The notes: a model not told the origin generated them from the letters alone. A stretch of 64,000 nt of DNA from Vibrio methylphosphonaticus (GCF_023634655.1 NZ_JAMKMS010000005.1:124001-188000); one strand, 5' to 3'; shown: positions 33,487-45,250, counted from the first letter of the stretch. Numbers and translations are program-made.

Positions 33487-34812
33487 TTACAGCACCATTG
33501 CCGCAATCCATCCAAAGATGATAAGTGGAATGTTGTAGTGAATAAATGTAGGGACAACCGTTTCCCAAATATGCTCATGCTGACCATCAGCATTTAGACC
33601 AGACGTTGGACCCAACGTTGAGTCAGAGGCTGGCGAGCCTGCATCACCGAGTGCTGCAGCGGTGCCGACAAGCGCTACGGTTGCCATTGGTGAAAAGCCA
33701 AATGCGAGTGCCAATGGAACATAAATTGTGGCGAGGATTGGAATGGTTGAGAATGAAGAACCAATACCCATAGTGACGAGTAGTCCCACAATGAGCATCA
33801 GAAGTGCAGCGAGTGGTTTATTATCACCAATACTCGTTGATAACGCCTCGACCAGAGACTCCACGCCACCGGTTTGCTTCATCACTGCAGCAAAGCCTGC
33901 CGCAGCAATCATAATAAAGCCGATCATTGCCATCATGTGAACGCCTTTTGTAAACACGTCGTGTGTCTCTTTCCAAGCAATCACACCACCAAAGGTAAAC
34001 ACCATGAAGCCAGCAAGCGCACCAATAATCATTGAGCCAGAGGTAAGCTGTACGGCGAGTGCCATGACAATACCAACTAACGCAACATAGATGTTTTTCT
34101 TGTTAATATGAGTCGGTTCTGGGTCAACATGAGTCAGTTCAGTCTCTTGATATTGGCGAGGCTTACGATAGCTAAAGAATACTGCGGCAAGCAAACCAGT
34201 CATCATGCCAACGGCAGGAAGAACCATCGCCATCGGAACTTGAGCGGCAGTGATTGACTCAAGTCCATTGTCGTGCAAATTCTTTAAAAGAATATTGTTT
34301 AAAAAGATGCCACCAAAGCCAACAGGTAGGATCATGTATGGCGTGACCAGTCCAAAAGTTAACACACAAGCCACTAAGCGGCGGTCAAGTTTCATTTTAG
34401 CAAACACGCCCAATAGAGGTGGAATCAAAATTGGAATGAAGGCGATGTGTACAGGGACGATATTTTGCGATGACACGGTTACCAAAATAAGGGCAATGAG
34501 GACCGCATACTTTAAGCCAGTAGCGGAAGCCGCATTTTCTTTACCATGGATTCTTTTGATGACGCTTTGCGCCAATAGATCAGTTACCCCTGATTTTGAG
34601 ATAGCAACAGCAAAGGTACCAAGCATGGCGTAGCTAAGTGCGATAGTGGCACCGCCACCTAAACCGCCTTCAAATGCGCTGACAGCGTCAGTGAGTGACA
34701 TACCAGAAACGACACCGCCAACAATGGCACTAAAGGTCAACGCAACGACAACGTTGACGCGCATTAGTGCTAGCAGCAGCATGATGCAAACGGAAATAAC
34801 AACAGGATTCAT
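33487..34812 (-). CDS. NhaC-like Na+/H+ antiporter family transporter
   Basis: The 441-residue product has 11-12 hydrophobic segments. Motifs typical of the NhaC/Ion-transporter superfamily are present ([54 protein letters not shown]). The Asp/Ser-rich segment near residue 390 is the conserved substrate region. Likely role: sodium/proton exchange at the inner membrane, which fits a sodium-using vibrio, although amino-acid exchange is known in relatives. It is a single gene next to rnt. Confidence 0.8.
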   Translation of the reverse strand: MNPVVISVCIMLLLALMRVNVVVALTFSAIVGGVVSGMSLTDAVSAFEGGLGGGATIALSYAMLGTFAVAISKSGVTDLLAQSVIKRIHGKENAASATGLKYAVLIALILVTVSSQNIVPVHIAFIPILIPPLLGVFAKMKLDRRLVACVLTFGLVTPYMILPVGFGGIFLNNILLKNLHDNGLESITAAQVPMAMVLPAVGMMTGLLAAVFFSYRKPRQYQETELTHVDPEPTHINKKNIYVALVGIVMALAVQLTSGSMIIGALAGFMVFTFGGVIAWKETHDVFTKGVHMMAMIGFIMIAAAGFAAVMKQTGGVESLVEALSTSIGDNKPLAALLMLIVGLLVTMGIGSSFSTIPILATIYVPLALAFGFSPMATVALVGTAAALGDAGSPASDSTLGPTSGLNADGQHEHIWETVVPTFIHYNIPLIIFGWIAAMVL

Positions 34813-34838
34813 ATTAAGCTCTAAAAGTTGTGTTTGTA

Positions 34839-35489
34839 TTATTGTGAATCATCGTCAGTGAGTGGCCAGCCACCTAGGGCTTTCCACTTATTAACGATCC
34901 GGCAAAATAGCTCAGCGGTTTTCTGAGTATCGTAGAGTGCCGAATGGGCTTCTTTATTATCGAATTCCATCCCTGCTGTTTTACAAGCTTTTGCCAAAAC
35001 GGTTTGGCCGAAGGCAAGACCGCTTAGAGTAGCGGTATCAAACGTTGCAAAAGGATGGAATGGGACACGTTTCAATTTTGAACGTTCATTCGCAGCACTG
35101 ACAAAACTATGGTCGAAGTTAGCATTGTGCGCGACCATGATGGCACGGCTACAATCATGCTGCTTCTGTTCTTTACGAATGACTTTGTAGATTTCTTTTA
35201 GCGCTTCTTGCTCTGAAACAGCACCTCGAAGTGGGCTAAAAGGGTCACGAATACCAATAAAGTCTAACGCTTCTTTTTCTAGATTGGCGCCTTCGAATGG
35301 TTCAATGTGATAGTGCAAAACACTCGCAGGGACAAGATCCCCGGCATCGTCCATTTTTAATGTGATGGCACAGATTTCGAGTAAAGCATCGGTCTTGGCG
35401 TTAAATCCAGCCGTCTCTACATCGACAACTACAGGAAAATAGCCACGGAATCGCTTTTTTAAGGTGAGAGCTTCGTTTTCTACAGTCAT
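34839..35489 (-). CDS. rnt: Ribonuclease T
   Basis: A 3'-5' exoribonuclease that trims tRNA, 5S and 23S 3' ends. DEDDh motifs are visible: Asp23/Glu25 in [10 protein letters not shown], Asp in HNANFDHSF, and the catalytic His/Asp in [14 protein letters not shown]. At 216 residues it is normal length. Its start is 342 bp from motY, which is divergent. Confidence 0.95.
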   Translation of the reverse strand: MTVENEALTLKKRFRGYFPVVVDVETAGFNAKTDALLEICAITLKMDDAGDLVPASVLHYHIEPFEGANLEKEALDFIGIRDPFSPLRGAVSEQEALKEIYKVIRKEQKQHDCSRAIMVAHNANFDHSFVSAANERSKLKRVPFHPFATFDTATLSGLAFGQTVLAKACKTAGMEFDNKEAHSALYDTQKTAELFCRIVNKWKALGGWPLTDDDSQ

Positions 35490-35648
35490 TTTAGATTTAT
35501 CAATGGTGACGAAGGTTGCATTATTGCAGATTCTTCGCCTATAACATACCTGCTACTGCATTTAATTTAGCCAATATTAGTGACTATTTATTGAATCTAT
35601 TCGTCAACTGTCATGCTAACGCTCATTATGTATATTTAGTTAGTGCTA

Positions 35649-35671
35649 ATGTGCGCATATCAAGACGATAA
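35649..35671 (+). promoter_or_regulatory. Possible sigma-28 (FliA) promoter for motY
   Basis: GACGATAA (35664-35671) is one base from the GCCGATAA -10 element, with a poor -35 (GCTA) 15 bases upstream. motY is a late flagellar gene in vibrios, so the site makes sense, but the match is partial. Confidence 0.35.
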
Positions 35672-35831
35672 AAATGTGTTGATTGTACGGAAACCAACCA
35701 GCGTTTGTTACTTAGGCGTAGTACCAATGAAACTGGCTAGATTTTTGCAAAGTAAACTGGAGTTAGAATTAATAGACAAGATAGCGGCAATCACATGCCG
35801 CTGTGTTGTAAGAGTCGAGTTATTTATCTTT

Positions 35832-36716
35832 ATGAAATTAAAAGCCTTATTCACCTTGCCATTGTTATCTTGCTTGCTGGCGCCTCAGGTTGAAGCGGCA
35901 ATCGAAAAGCGCTACGTGGCCACGCCGACTCAATCTCAATGGGAAATGGTGATGAACACCCCACTGGAATGCCAGTTGGTGCACCCGATCCCTAATTTTG
36001 GAGACGCGCAGTTCACCGCTAAAGCGGGTAAGAAAATGAATCTCGACTTTGAACTCAAAATGTTACGTTCAATGGGACAAACCCGAAATGTTAGCTTGGT
36101 TTCTCTGCCACCACCATGGCGCCCAGGTGATAGCGCAGATCGAATTTCTAATTTGCAGTTTTTCCGACAGTTTAATGGCTATGTGGGTGGGCAAGCCGCG
36201 TGGAGTTTACTTAGCGAACTAGAGAAAGGGCGCTATCCGACGTTTAGTTATCAAGACTGGCAAAGCCGCGATGAACGTATCGAAGTGTCATTGTCCTCCG
36301 TGCTGTTTCAAGCTAAGTACAATGTATTTAGTGACTGTATCGCCAACCTATTGCCGTATAGTTTCGAAGATATCTCGTTTACGATCCTGCATTATGATGC
36401 CAATAGTGAGCAGCTAAACAAAACATCTCAACACCGGTTGCAACAAATTGCTGAATACGTTCGATATAACCAAAACATCGATTTGGTTCTAGTGTCTACG
36501 TATACGGACGCATCGGAAACAAAGAGTGAGAGTCAGAGTTTGTCGGACAAGCGTGCCACAATACTGCAAGATTATTTCCAGTCGCTTGGCTTACCCAAGG
36601 ACCGAATCCAAGTTCAAGGTTATGGTAAACGCCGCCCAATTGCCGATAATTCATCGCCAATTGGTAAAGCAAAAAACCAGCGAGTCGTCATTTCTTTTGG
36701 CCGAACGAACGTCTAA
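35832..36716 (+). CDS. motY: Sodium-type flagellar motor protein MotY
   Basis: The T-ring component that places the PomAB stator around the polar sodium motor. ATG 35832 begins a signal peptide ([22 protein letters not shown]); the longer open frame to 35643 is rejected because it buries the signal. The mature N-terminal domain (ERRYVATP-like start, [15 protein letters not shown]) is followed by an OmpA-like peptidoglycan-binding domain (about 180-290: [31 protein letters not shown]). At 294 residues the length matches known MotY. Confidence 0.93.
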   Translation: MKLKALFTLPLLSCLLAPQVEAAIEKRYVATPTQSQWEMVMNTPLECQLVHPIPNFGDAQFTAKAGKKMNLDFELKMLRSMGQTRNVSLVSLPPPWRPGDSADRISNLQFFRQFNGYVGGQAAWSLLSELEKGRYPTFSYQDWQSRDERIEVSLSSVLFQAKYNVFSDCIANLLPYSFEDISFTILHYDANSEQLNKTSQHRLQQIAEYVRYNQNIDLVLVSTYTDASETKSESQSLSDKRATILQDYFQSLGLPKDRIQVQGYGKRRPIADNSSPIGKAKNQRVVISFGRTNV

Positions 36717-36768
36717 TCGTCGCTGTTTCGCGCAGTGAATTGTATGTGATGTACAGTATGGAAAAAAG

Positions 36769-36797
36769 AAGGCGCACTGAGAAGTGCGCCTTTTTGT
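36769..36797. terminator. Terminator between motY and gloA
   Basis: AAGGCGCACT-GAG-AAGTGCGCCTT stem with T and A tracts on both sides, serving motY and probably gloA. Confidence 0.85.
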
Positions 36798-36843
36798 TAA
36801 TAGTTGATAGCTAACAGCTTAAAGATCAGAGCGGCTAAGTTAA

Positions 36844-37260
36844 TTAACCTTCTAAGCCAGCACTTGCTTGCTTGTTTTGAATAAGCTCAATCATGTAGCC
36901 ATCAGGATCTTTTACAAATGCGATCTGAGTTGTGCCACCCTTGACCGGCCCTGGCTCACGAGTGACATTGCCACCTGCTGCTTTAATGGCATCACACGTT
37001 GAATAGATATCATCGACACCAATGGCAATGTGTCCATAAGCAGAGCCTAGATCGTACTCAGTCACACCCCAGTTGTAAGTGAGCTCAATAACTGCACCTT
37101 CTGATTCATCACCAAAGCCTAAAAATGCGAGTGTGTATTTATACTCGGTATTTTCATTTTTACGCAGTAGATTCATTCCGATCACATCGCTGTAGAATGA
37201 AATAGATTTATCCAGATCTCCCACGCGTAGCATGGTATGTAAAATACGACCGTTTGACAT
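36844..37260 (-). CDS. gloA: Lactoylglutathione lyase (glyoxalase I)
   Basis: It isomerises the methylglyoxal-glutathione adduct to S-lactoylglutathione. ATG 37260 (AAGGAG eight bases upstream) gives [19 protein letters not shown] and 138 residues, the usual length. Metal ligands of the Ni-type enzyme fit: His8, Glu in VIELTYN, His in [10 protein letters not shown] and Glu in YMIELIQ. It follows nth in the same direction, 75 bp away, as is common next to the rsx cluster. Confidence 0.95.
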   Translation of the reverse strand: MSNGRILHTMLRVGDLDKSISFYSDVIGMNLLRKNENTEYKYTLAFLGFGDESEGAVIELTYNWGVTEYDLGSAYGHIAIGVDDIYSTCDAIKAAGGNVTREPGPVKGGTTQIAFVKDPDGYMIELIQNKQASAGLEG

Positions 37261-37335
37261 GACATTGCTCCTTAATTGTCTTTGCATAGCCAATACTCGT
37301 GTGTATAAACACGGTGACGAGTAATATTGCTTGGC

Positions 37336-37971
37336 CTATACGTCGGTTTTTTCTTTAAACTCACATAAATCTTCGATGATGCAGCTGCCGCAACGTGGCT
37401 TTCTAGCTACACAGGTATAGCGACCGTGTAGAATTAACCAGTGGTGAACGTCTAGTTTGAATTCTTTCGGTACGACTTTTAATAGTTTGGTTTCGACGTC
37501 ATCAACCGTCTTGCCCATCGCTAACTTGGTGCGATTCGATACGCGGTAAATATGGGTATCAACGGCGATAGTAGGCCAGCCGAAAGCGGTGTTGAGTACC
37601 ACGTTAGCCGTTTTTCGCCCAACCCCCGGTAGAGCTTCTAGGGCTTCTCGGTTTTCAGGAACCACACTGCCGTGCTGTTCAATCAATATGCGGCAGGTTT
37701 TAATGACGTTTTCAGCTTTTGAATTAAATAAGCCAATCGTCTTTATGTACTCTTTTACGCCGTCGACACCTAAAGCCAAGATCGCTTCTGGTGTATTGGC
37801 GATAGGGTAGAGCTTGTCTGTTGCTTTATTGACGCTGACGTCGGTGGCTTGTGCTGACAGAAGCACTGCAATCAATAACTCAAATGGACTACTCCAGTTG
37901 AGTTCTGTTTCAGGTTTAGGGTTATTCTCTCGAAGCCTTTCTAGGATTTCTCTTCTTTTTATATTGTTCAT
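37336..37971 (-). CDS. nth: Endonuclease III
   Basis: DNA glycosylase/AP lyase for oxidised pyrimidines. The helix-hairpin-helix LPGVGRKTANVVL carries the catalytic Lys (about 120), and the catalytic Asp is in IAVDTHIYRVSNR (about 138). The C-terminal 4Fe-4S loop is C-x6-C-x2-C-x5-C (CVARKPRCGSCIIEDLC). At 211 residues it is normal length. It lies downstream of rsxE, the conserved end of the rsx cluster. Confidence 0.96.
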   Translation of the reverse strand: MNNIKRREILERLRENNPKPETELNWSSPFELLIAVLLSAQATDVSVNKATDKLYPIANTPEAILALGVDGVKEYIKTIGLFNSKAENVIKTCRILIEQHGSVVPENREALEALPGVGRKTANVVLNTAFGWPTIAVDTHIYRVSNRTKLAMGKTVDDVETKLLKVVPKEFKLDVHHWLILHGRYTCVARKPRCGSCIIEDLCEFKEKTDV

Positions 37972-38024
37972 GACTTGCTAACTTTTTCTTCCGGTGAATA
38001 AACGCTCTGTGCTATCTATATTTT

Positions 38025-38078
38025 GAATTATACATATGTTTTGAATCATACATATACGCTGAATTATATCTATAGTCT
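38025..38078. repeat. Three tandem 18-bp units between rsxE and nth
   Basis: GAATTATACATATGTTTT, GAATCATACATATACGCT and GAATTATATCTATAGTCT lie head to tail. The spacing is exact and the units differ at a few bases. Confidence 0.75.
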
Positions 38079-38118
38079 TTACAATAATGCCCCAAAACTG
38101 GGGCATTATTAGGCGCGA

Positions 38119-38808
38119 TTAATTGGTGACTCTTGCTCGTTCAATCGTTGGCTTTTCTTGTGTCGGTTGACGCATTGCTATTTTACGATCGATGACGTTT
38201 TTAAGGGCAATGAGAAAACCAACGCCGATGAAGGCGCCCGGTGGAAGCAGGGCGAGCAAGAATTGGCTATCGAATTGGAATAGTTGAATTCGAAGCGCTA
38301 ACGCCCAGTCACCCAGTAGTAAGTCGGCGCCGTCAAACAAGGTACCATTACCTATAATTTCGCGCATTGCGCCTAAAACAACAAGAACAGCTGTCATGCC
38401 GAGCCCCATCCATAACCCATCGAGCGCAGCTGGCAGTACTTCATTTTTTGACGCAAAAGCTTCGGCGCGCCCAATGATGATGCAATTGGTTACGATCAAC
38501 GGGATAAAGATACCAAGAGACAAATACAAGCCATACGCATAGGCATTCATGAGGAGTTGCACACAGGTAACGAGCGCCGCGATAATCATGACAAAAACAG
38601 GGATTCTGACTTCTTTTGGTACGTAATCACGGATGAGCGAGACAGTGACGTTAGAGCCGACCAGTACCGCAAGTGTAGCCAGTCCTAAACCAAGCGCGTT
38701 AGTGATGGTCGAAGAGACCGCTAGTAAGGGACAGAGTCCTAGCAGTTGAACTAAAGCCGGGTTGTTATCCCATAAGCCATTTTTGGCGAGTTGTTTTGAT
38801 GTGCTCAT
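38119..38808 (-). CDS. rsxE: Rsx/Rnf electron-transport complex subunit E
   Basis: A six-helix membrane subunit homologous to NqrD. It has the conserved [24 protein letters not shown] start and the [24 protein letters not shown] block. With RsxA it forms the paired core that holds a membrane [2Fe-2S] centre. At 229 residues it is normal length. Its start overlaps the rsxG stop by 4 bp. Confidence 0.96.
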   Translation of the reverse strand: MSTSKQLAKNGLWDNNPALVQLLGLCPLLAVSSTITNALGLGLATLAVLVGSNVTVSLIRDYVPKEVRIPVFVMIIAALVTCVQLLMNAYAYGLYLSLGIFIPLIVTNCIIIGRAEAFASKNEVLPAALDGLWMGLGMTAVLVVLGAMREIIGNGTLFDGADLLLGDWALALRIQLFQFDSQFLLALLPPGAFIGVGFLIALKNVIDRKIAMRQPTQEKPTIERARVTN

Positions 38809-39443
38809 GATTCACCTCCACAGTTTAGTGGTTGCTTTAATAGACGCGCTTGGTTGGAATGGACAAAACTGACAGTGTTTTTTATCGCTTTGACCACCGC
38901 TCGTGGCGTAATCGTCGCACCGGTAAAGGAATCAAATTGTCCGCCATCTTTACGTACAGCCCACTCGGACTCATTATCTTGGGTGACTTGCTTTCCAGCG
39001 AAACCCAATATCCAATCAGTGATTCTTAAATCAATTTTATCACCAAGTCCTGGGGTTTCTTGATGCGCCAAGACTCGAGAACCCAAAATGATCCCGTTAG
39101 TATCAACGCCAACAATAATACGAATGGCACCATTATAGCCGTCCGGCGCGACGCTTTCGATGGCCATTGCGGTAGGGACACCTGCTTTGGTCGCGATATA
39201 AAGTGGCTGAGCTGCGTCACTACCAAGCAAGGGATCGCTTACTAGCGTACAAGAAGCATAGAGCTCGTTGTCGTGAAGATCATGTGGAATAACCTCATTT
39301 AACGTTGCCTGCAATTGCGCTCGCTCTTGCGCTAAGATTTGATCTTTTGTGAGATATTGCGTCAATGCGACGACACCGGTAGAGGCGCAAGCGAAGATTG
39401 CAAGTATTAGCCCATTTTTACGAATCGAATTTAACATAGTCAT
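38805..39443 (-). CDS. rsxG: Rsx/Rnf complex subunit G (covalent FMN)
   Basis: One N-terminal membrane helix (about 9-28) and a periplasmic FMN domain. The covalent FMN site is SFTGATIT (about 172-179), with Thr177 the expected attachment residue. PGLGDKI and [10 protein letters not shown] are family motifs. At 212 residues it is normal length. It overlaps rsxD by one base and rsxE by 4 bp. Confidence 0.95.
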   Translation of the reverse strand: MTMLNSIRKNGLILAIFACASTGVVALTQYLTKDQILAQERAQLQATLNEVIPHDLHDNELYASCTLVSDPLLGSDAAQPLYIATKAGVPTAMAIESVAPDGYNGAIRIIVGVDTNGIILGSRVLAHQETPGLGDKIDLRITDWILGFAGKQVTQDNESEWAVRKDGGQFDSFTGATITPRAVVKAIKNTVSFVHSNQARLLKQPLNCGGES

Positions 39444-40489
39444 TAATGTCCGTAAGTTCTAGGTTTGGTGTAGTAATCAATCAGCGGCACGCACATGTTG
39501 GCAAGAAGTACCGCGAATGCGACGCCATCTGGAAAACCACCCCAAGTACGTATCACAAAGACCATCATGCCAATAAAAGCACCGAATATTAATCTTCCCT
39601 TGACCGTCGTAGACGCTGAAACTGGATCCGTGGCAATAAAAAATGCCCCAAGCATTGTTGCGCCGGATAATAAGTGCAGTAACGGTGAGGCGGATTCACC
39701 CGGAAAGACCAGAGCAAATAAGCCACTAATTATTACCAATGCACCGAGGAAGGCAACGGGGATGTGCCATTGAATAATGCGTAGCTTAAGCAGCACAAGC
39801 CCGCCAGCCAGATACGCCAGGTTCACCCACTCCCAACCGATCCCCCCTAAGCCAGAAAAGATCGGTTGCTGAAAAATTTCCGTCGCGGTGTACCCATTTT
39901 TGAAGCCAGTTTTTAATGCATCCAGTGGCGTTGCCATTGTAATGCCATCAATCCCAGTTCTAATTTGTTGTAGTGAGTAGCCGTCTACATCAAAGCCGGT
40001 AAAGATCAGCGAAAACGTATCTAGGAAGGTGATTGATTCTCCACTTAGCGAGAGGGGGGTAATCCAGCTGGTCATTTCGACGGGAAATGAAATAAGCAAT
40101 ACGACATAAGCGACCATCGCAGGATTAAATGGGTTTTGTCCCAATCCGCCATAAAGGTGCTTCGCGATTACAATAGCAAAAATTAAACCGATAACGACCA
40201 CCCACCATGGTGACATTGGCGGGATTGCAATCGCTAATAACCACGCAGTGACGAAAGCACTGTAATCGGTAAGCGCTCGTTTTGGAGAGCGTTTACGAAG
40301 TAGCATTACCAATGCTTCAAGCGTTAAGCCAACGAAAAGGGCTAAACACAGTTGGATGATAGTACCCCAGCCAAAGAAGTAGCTTTGGGTCAGTAAGCCT
40401 GGTAACGCACAAAGTGCCACGCCTTTCATTAGGTCGGGGGTACGTTTGCGATTGTGCGCATGTGGAGAGCTAGCAATAAAGAACGCCAC
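39443..40489 (-). CDS. rsxD: Rsx/Rnf complex subunit D (covalent FMN)
   Basis: A 348-residue NqrB-like membrane subunit with about nine hydrophobic segments. [21 protein letters not shown] opens the protein as in the family. The covalent FMN Thr should lie in [30 protein letters not shown] is another conserved block. It overlaps its neighbours by single bases, so the complex is translated in a coupled way. Confidence 0.95.
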   Translation of the reverse strand: MAFFIASSPHAHNRKRTPDLMKGVALCALPGLLTQSYFFGWGTIIQLCLALFVGLTLEALVMLLRKRSPKRALTDYSAFVTAWLLAIAIPPMSPWWVVVIGLIFAIVIAKHLYGGLGQNPFNPAMVAYVVLLISFPVEMTSWITPLSLSGESITFLDTFSLIFTGFDVDGYSLQQIRTGIDGITMATPLDALKTGFKNGYTATEIFQQPIFSGLGGIGWEWVNLAYLAGGLVLLKLRIIQWHIPVAFLGALVIISGLFALVFPGESASPLLHLLSGATMLGAFFIATDPVSASTTVKGRLIFGAFIGMMVFVIRTWGGFPDGVAFAVLLANMCVPLIDYYTKPRTYGH

Positions 40490-43218
40490 TAGTTGTTCTC
40501 CTTATCTTGTTGTTCATTTTTAATCTTACGTGCTTTTGCACGAGCAATTGCAGCGGCAACAGCGGCTTTTTTAGGGTCACTGCTAACGGCTTCTGCGTTG
40601 TCAGGATCTGGCAGCGTCTCGTTTGGCGCGATTGGTTCTATGGTCTTTTCAGCTTGCTGCGCTTTACGCGCTTTAGCGCGAGCAATGGCAGCGGCGACGG
40701 CGGCTTTTTTAGGGTCACTGCTAACGGCTTCTGCGTTGTCAGAATCTGGCAGCGTCTCGTTTGGCGTGACAGGCTCGACAGTCTTTTCCGTTTGCTGCGC
40801 TTTACGCGCTTTGGCGCGAGCAATGGCAGCGGCGACAGCGGCTTTTTTAGGGTCACTGCTAACGGCTTCTGCGTTGTCATGATCTGGCAGCGTCTCGTTA
40901 GGCGTGACAGGCTCGACGGTCTTTTCAGCTTGCTGCGCTTTACGCGCTTTAGCGCGAGCAATGGCAGCGGCGACAGCGGCTTTTTTAGGATCACTGCTAA
41001 CGGCTTCTGCGTTGTCAGAATCTGGTAGCGTCTCGTTAGGCGTGACAGGCTCGACGGTCTTTTCAGCTTGCTGCGCTTTACGCGCTTTAGCGCGAGCAAT
41101 GGCAGCGGCGACGGCGGCTTTTTTAGGATCACTGCTAACGGCTTCTACGTTGTCAGAATCTGGCAGCGTCTCGTTTGGCGTGACAGGCTCGACGGTCTTT
41201 TCAGATTGCTGCGCTTTACGCGCTTTAGCGCGAGCAATGGCAGCGGCGACGGCGGCTTTTTTCGGATCACTGTCAGTGACCTCAGACGGTGCTTTTTCAG
41301 CTGCGCTGTCACTTTGAGTTGTCTTGCGTGCTTTTGCACGAGCAATAGCGGCTGCCACTGCGGCCTTTTTGGGATCTGTGCTGGTGGTTTGTTCTGATAG
41401 TGACGGCTTTGTTTCAGTGTCAGATGCCTGTTGCGCCTTACGGGCTTTTGCTCGTGCAATAGCATCCGCAACAGCTGATTTTTTATCATCGGATTGTGGC
41501 GCATTATCGGCTTCAGATTGGTTTGCTTTTCGCTCACGCGCGAGGCGTTTACGCTCCTCTCTTAACTTCGCCATTTCACGGTTATCTGGCTCTGCGGTAT
41601 CAGAAGCCTTTGCGGCTGCTTGCTTGGCTTTAGCGCGAGCAATTGCTGCCGCTACGGCAGGTTTTACTTCGTCGTTTTTAGGCTGAGCTTTTTGTGCTTT
41701 TACTCTTGCAATTGCTGCGGCAACCGCATCATCACCACTTGAGGTCGCCATTTGTTTACGACGATCATCGGCAGCTTTCTTAAAGCGATTTTCTCGTTCT
41801 GCTTTATCTCGCTCCAAGCGAGCTTTTCGTTCTTCAAACCGCACTCTTGCTCGCTCTGCGGCTTCGGCTTCTTTAGCTCGAGTTCGAATCTCGGCTTTTG
41901 CTTGGCGGTAGTATTGAACCAGTGGGATTTCACTTGGACAGACAAAGGCACACGCGCCGCATTCAATACAGTCTTTGAGGTTAAGCTCTTCACATTTATC
42001 GAACTCTTGTGATTTTGCATACCATTGTAACTGTTGCGGTAACAGTGAGGCTGGGCAGGCTTCCGCACATTGGCTGCAACGTATACACGCCATTTCATCT
42101 TGGCGTGGGTCAATCTCTCGAGAGGTTGGCGCTAAGATACAGTTCGATGTTTTGGTTACCGGTACACTTGCGTGCGGAAGAGTGAATCCCATCATGGGCC
42201 CCCCCATAATCAAACGCGGGGCTTTTTTGTCGGCTTTATAGCCAAATTCGTCGAGCAGCGCTTGTACCGGTGTGCCGATTCTAACCCAAACATTTTTGGG
42301 TTGTTTAAAGGCTTTTCCGGTCAGAGTCACTACGCGCTCCAACAGAGGCTCCCCATCGCAGATAGCGCGCTTAATCGCGTACGCTGAGCCAATATTCTGC
42401 ACCAAAAGGCCAATATCTGCTGGTATACCACCAACCGGAACTTCGAGATTGGTCAGTATTTTAATTAATTGTTTTTCGCCACCGGATGGGTATTTTGTTG
42501 GGATCACGCGAATGACGATATCATCACTTTTAGCGGCAACTTCTAGCGCTTTAATCGCATCCGGTTTGTTGTCCTCAATGCCAATGATAGTCAGTTTCGG
42601 CTTTAAAATATGCTTGAGGATTCGGATGCCTTCAATCACATCCTCAGCATAGTCTTGCATGAGTCGGTCATCGGCGGTGATATAAGGTTCACACTCGGCG
42701 GCGTTTAAAATCAGTATGTCAGTTCTTTGTAAGCCGGATTGAATTTTCTTTGCTGTGGGAAAGCCTGCTCCCCCCATGCCAGAGATGCCCGCCTGGCGGA
42801 GTGTTTCAATAAGTTGCTCAGGCTGCGATGAGTGATAGTCGGCAGTCGGCGCACGCTCAATCCACTGATCTTGGCCATCGGGTTGAATGATGACGCATAA
42901 ATCAGTCAATCCAGAAGGGTGGGCAATGGTTCTAGGTTCTATTGCAATCACTTCACCTGATGTCGGCGCGTGTACAGGCAGCATAAACGCCGCATTCACT
43001 TCACTCAGTGGTTGACCTTTCAAGACCTGACTGCCTACTTCAACGAGCAAGTCGCCGGGTTTACCGATGTGCTGCTTAATTGGAATAACCAATTCAGCGG
43101 GGATTGCCGCTCGAGAGATGGCCTGCTGGTTGGATTGCTTTTTATTTTCAGCTGGATGGACTCCACCAGGGAAGTCCCATAATGAGCCAGATTGAATTTG
43201 TTCAATTAGTGACAACAT
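40489..43218 (-). CDS. rsxC: Rsx/Rnf complex subunit C with expanded Ala/Lys repeat tail
   Basis: The entry subunit of the complex, related to the NADH-binding NuoF/NqrF folds. Residues 1 to about 450 hold the RnfC core, with NADH/FMN-type motif [15 protein letters not shown] and two 4Fe-4S sets ([12 protein letters not shown] and [12 protein letters not shown]). The rest, about half the protein, is a low-complexity tail of ten related modules ([19 protein letters not shown] type). Five of these sit in near-identical 46-residue units. Tail length varies among bacteria, and at 909 residues this is long. It follows rsxB by 7 bp. Confidence 0.96.
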   Translation of the reverse strand: MLSLIEQIQSGSLWDFPGGVHPAENKKQSNQQAISRAAIPAELVIPIKQHIGKPGDLLVEVGSQVLKGQPLSEVNAAFMLPVHAPTSGEVIAIEPRTIAHPSGLTDLCVIIQPDGQDQWIERAPTADYHSSQPEQLIETLRQAGISGMGGAGFPTAKKIQSGLQRTDILILNAAECEPYITADDRLMQDYAEDVIEGIRILKHILKPKLTIIGIEDNKPDAIKALEVAAKSDDIVIRVIPTKYPSGGEKQLIKILTNLEVPVGGIPADIGLLVQNIGSAYAIKRAICDGEPLLERVVTLTGKAFKQPKNVWVRIGTPVQALLDEFGYKADKKAPRLIMGGPMMGFTLPHASVPVTKTSNCILAPTSREIDPRQDEMACIRCSQCAEACPASLLPQQLQWYAKSQEFDKCEELNLKDCIECGACAFVCPSEIPLVQYYRQAKAEIRTRAKEAEAAERARVRFEERKARLERDKAERENRFKKAADDRRKQMATSSGDDAVAAAIARVKAQKAQPKNDEVKPAVAAAIARAKAKQAAAKASDTAEPDNREMAKLREERKRLARERKANQSEADNAPQSDDKKSAVADAIARAKARKAQQASDTETKPSLSEQTTSTDPKKAAVAAAIARAKARKTTQSDSAAEKAPSEVTDSDPKKAAVAAAIARAKARKAQQSEKTVEPVTPNETLPDSDNVEAVSSDPKKAAVAAAIARAKARKAQQAEKTVEPVTPNETLPDSDNAEAVSSDPKKAAVAAAIARAKARKAQQAEKTVEPVTPNETLPDHDNAEAVSSDPKKAAVAAAIARAKARKAQQTEKTVEPVTPNETLPDSDNAEAVSSDPKKAAVAAAIARAKARKAQQAEKTIEPIAPNETLPDPDNAEAVSSDPKKAAVAAAIARAKARKIKNEQQDKENN
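40565..41254 (-). repeat. Five tandem 138-bp units inside rsxC
   Basis: The block starting GCTTTTTTAGGGTCACTG on the plus strand recurs at 40565, 40703, 40841, 40979 and 41117, and a diverged sixth starts at 41255; every step is exactly 138 bp. The units are nearly identical at DNA level and in frame (46 codons), so copy number can change without breaking rsxC. Plus-strand open frames across this block are mirror artefacts of the repeats. Confidence 0.95.
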
Positions 43219-43225
43219 ACCCTAC

Positions 43226-43807
43226 CTACTGCTTATTTGGCTGAGTGTTTGGAGCGGTGACATTAACCACCGGAATAGCATTTAATTGCCATTTCCAAGA
43301 GTCGACGGTGGTTTGGACAGGAATCATTTCAATACAATCCGTTGGGCAAGGTGCAACACACAGGTCACATCCAGTACATTCATCCTTGATCACGGTATGC
43401 AGCGCCTTTGTGCCACCAACAATGGCATCAACCGGACAGGCTTGAATACATTTAGTGCAGCCAATGCACATGTCTTCATGGATAAATGCGACTTTTTTCA
43501 GTGATTTTTCATCGTCGTGAGCAGAGCTTTCAGCTTCAACACCCATTAAATCGGCGAGTTTTTCAATCGTCGCTTGACCACCCGGAGGGCACTTATTGAT
43601 AGCATCGCCGTTGGCGATAGCTTCGGCATAAGGCTTACATCCTGGGTAGCCACATTGTCCACATTGCGTTTGCGGCAAAATGGCATCTATTTGTTCCACA
43701 ATAGGGTCGGCTTCCACTTTGAATTTGATGGAGGCGAAGCCAAGGATTGCACCAAAAAAAGCGGCGAGAACGACAATTGCCGTTACTGCAATAATTATCG
43801 CTGTCAT
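43226..43807 (-). CDS. rsxB: Rsx/Rnf complex subunit B (polyferredoxin)
   Basis: A 193-residue protein with one N-terminal hydrophobic anchor (about 4-25), a four-Cys cluster motif (CGQCGYPGC ... CPPGG, about 48-73) and two ferredoxin 4Fe-4S motifs ([32 protein letters not shown]). It passes electrons between the membrane and RsxC. It ends one base into the rsxA stop/start junction. Confidence 0.96.
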   Translation of the reverse strand: MTAIIIAVTAIVVLAAFFGAILGFASIKFKVEADPIVEQIDAILPQTQCGQCGYPGCKPYAEAIANGDAINKCPPGGQATIEKLADLMGVEAESSAHDDEKSLKKVAFIHEDMCIGCTKCIQACPVDAIVGGTKALHTVIKDECTGCDLCVAPCPTDCIEMIPVQTTVDSWKWQLNAIPVVNVTAPNTQPNKQ

Positions 43808-44388
43808 TACAGTTTCACCAAGCCAGTAAAGCCCATAAAGGCAAGAGACATAAGCCCAGCTGTGATCATAGCGATGGATGCGCCTTTAAACGGGGCGGGT
43901 ACATCGGCCGCGGTGATGCGTTCACGCATGGAGGCAAACAGAATGAGTACTAATGAAAAACCGACGGCCGCACCAAAACCATAAATAATGGATTCCATGA
44001 AGTTATGGTTTTCATTAATGTTGAGCAATGCAACACCCAATACGGCACAGTTGGTCGTAATCAGCGGTAGGAAGATACCTAATAGGCGATACAAAGTAGG
44101 ACTGGTTTTGTGGACGACCATTTCAGTAAATTGCACAACAACGGCAATGACGAGAATAAAACTCATGGTTCTCAGGTATTGGATACCGAGAGGAATGAGT
44201 ATGTAAGTTTCGACAAGGTACGCACACACAGACGCCAAGGTAAGGACGAATGTCGTCGCCAACCCCATGCCGATTGCGGTTTCCAGTTTTTTTGATACAC
44301 CCATGAATGGGCATAAGCCAAGAAATTTTACCAGTACAAAGTTATTGACGAGGACAGTGCCCACAAGCAATAGGAAATATTCGGTCAT
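43807..44388 (-). CDS. rsxA: Rsx/Rnf complex subunit A
   Basis: I place the start at ATG 44388 ([31 protein letters not shown]), giving the standard 193 residues; an open extension to 44448 is not conserved. It has six hydrophobic segments and is homologous to NqrE and RsxE. It is the first gene of the six-gene operon rsxABCDGE, whose complex couples ferredoxin/NADH electron transfer to an ion gradient. In E. coli it keeps SoxR reduced. Confidence 0.95.
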   Translation of the reverse strand: MTEYFLLLVGTVLVNNFVLVKFLGLCPFMGVSKKLETAIGMGLATTFVLTLASVCAYLVETYILIPLGIQYLRTMSFILVIAVVVQFTEMVVHKTSPTLYRLLGIFLPLITTNCAVLGVALLNINENHNFMESIIYGFGAAVGFSLVLILFASMRERITAADVPAPFKGASIAMITAGLMSLAFMGFTGLVKL

Positions 44389-44653
44389 AATAGTAAGTGT
44401 AAAGAGCTCCGATCTGGTTATTATCGTGCTTTGTGTAGCTAATAACAACCAATGAAAGATAAGGTTTTATTGGATTGTCGTAAATTTATTGCTTTCTAGC
44501 CTATTTATTGGGTTGCTAGGCAGCATTGTGCGCTTCTTGCAGGCAAAATGAGTGATGCATAGATTTAGCGCTGTAGGTTAGTTTTACGCAAGTTTGCCCG
44601 CGTTAGATGTGAAGAAGGGGCCAAGTAGTCAAATTGATGACAGCCAGAACGAA

Positions 44654-44681
44654 AAAAGCCGCATCCAATGATGCGGCTTTT
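44654..44681 (-). terminator. Terminator after tRNA-Asn
   Basis: 12-bp stem AAAAGCCGCATC / GATGCGGCTTTT with T run on the minus strand, just past the tRNA. Confidence 0.85.
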
Positions 44682-44687
44682 CGAATT

Positions 44688-44763
44688 TGGCTCCCCCTGC
44701 AAGACTTGAACTTGCGACATACGGATTAACAGTCCGCCGTTCTACCAACTGAACTAAGGGGGA
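44688..44763 (-). tRNA. tRNA-Asn(GUU)
   Basis: A 76-base minus-strand tRNA starting TCCCCCTTAGTTCAGTTGG, with T-loop GTTCAAGTC and encoded CCA. The anticodon loop CTGTTAA gives GUU. Confidence 0.95.
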
Positions 44764-45250
44764 ATTGCTTTAGCGCGGCGAATATTAGCGATAGCGAGGT
44801 TTTGAGTCAATGGTTTTTTTAAAAAAACAAAAACAAAATATTCTCAGAAATATCTTTACTTTCGTGGATGCCTTATCCGGCAAGAGGTGTTTTTAGTTAT
44901 CCACCAAAATTGTGGATAAGGGTGTTAATTGTCCGGTACAAAAGTCATCAACTGATAGAAATGAAAACAAGCCATGTGAATAACTTTCAAAGAGGGTGTT
45001 CTAAGTTAATGATTTTATTGTTTGTTATTAGGTATTGAAAATAATTGAGAGAGTTGAATTATTCTCATAGTTGAGAGTGTTACGAGAATTTGGGGACAAA
45101 CCGTGGATGAAATTTATTATCAATACACGGGAGCTTGGCACGAAAGGGCGATTAATATACCTAAATTTTCTGATAAAAGCGAGCAAAGAGTTGCAAAAGT
45201 AGCAGAGTAACAGCGACAATATGAGCGAGATAAACAAAGGACTCGGTATC
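44764..45250. promoter_or_regulatory. uvrB upstream region
   Basis: About 490 bp between tRNA-Asn (minus) and uvrB (plus), AT-rich. A LexA box would be expected for uvrB, but I could not find a convincing CTGT-N8-ACAG match. The in-frame upstream ATG at 45221 is a possible alternative uvrB start. Confidence 0.4.

Noticed and set aside
35643..35831. Upstream extension of motY
   Set aside because: It would place 63 residues before a clear signal peptide; ATG 35832 gives the known MotY length.
40565..41254. CRISPR-like array
   Set aside because: The repeats are 138 bp, nearly identical throughout with no unique spacers, and in frame inside rsxC.
40493..41397. Long plus-strand open frames opposite rsxC
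   Set aside because: They mirror the 138-bp repeats of rsxC; their Ala-rich products follow from the reverse complement of the Ala/Lys codons.
44764..45250. LexA box upstream of uvrB
   Set aside because: I found no CTGT-N8-ACAG match good enough to report.
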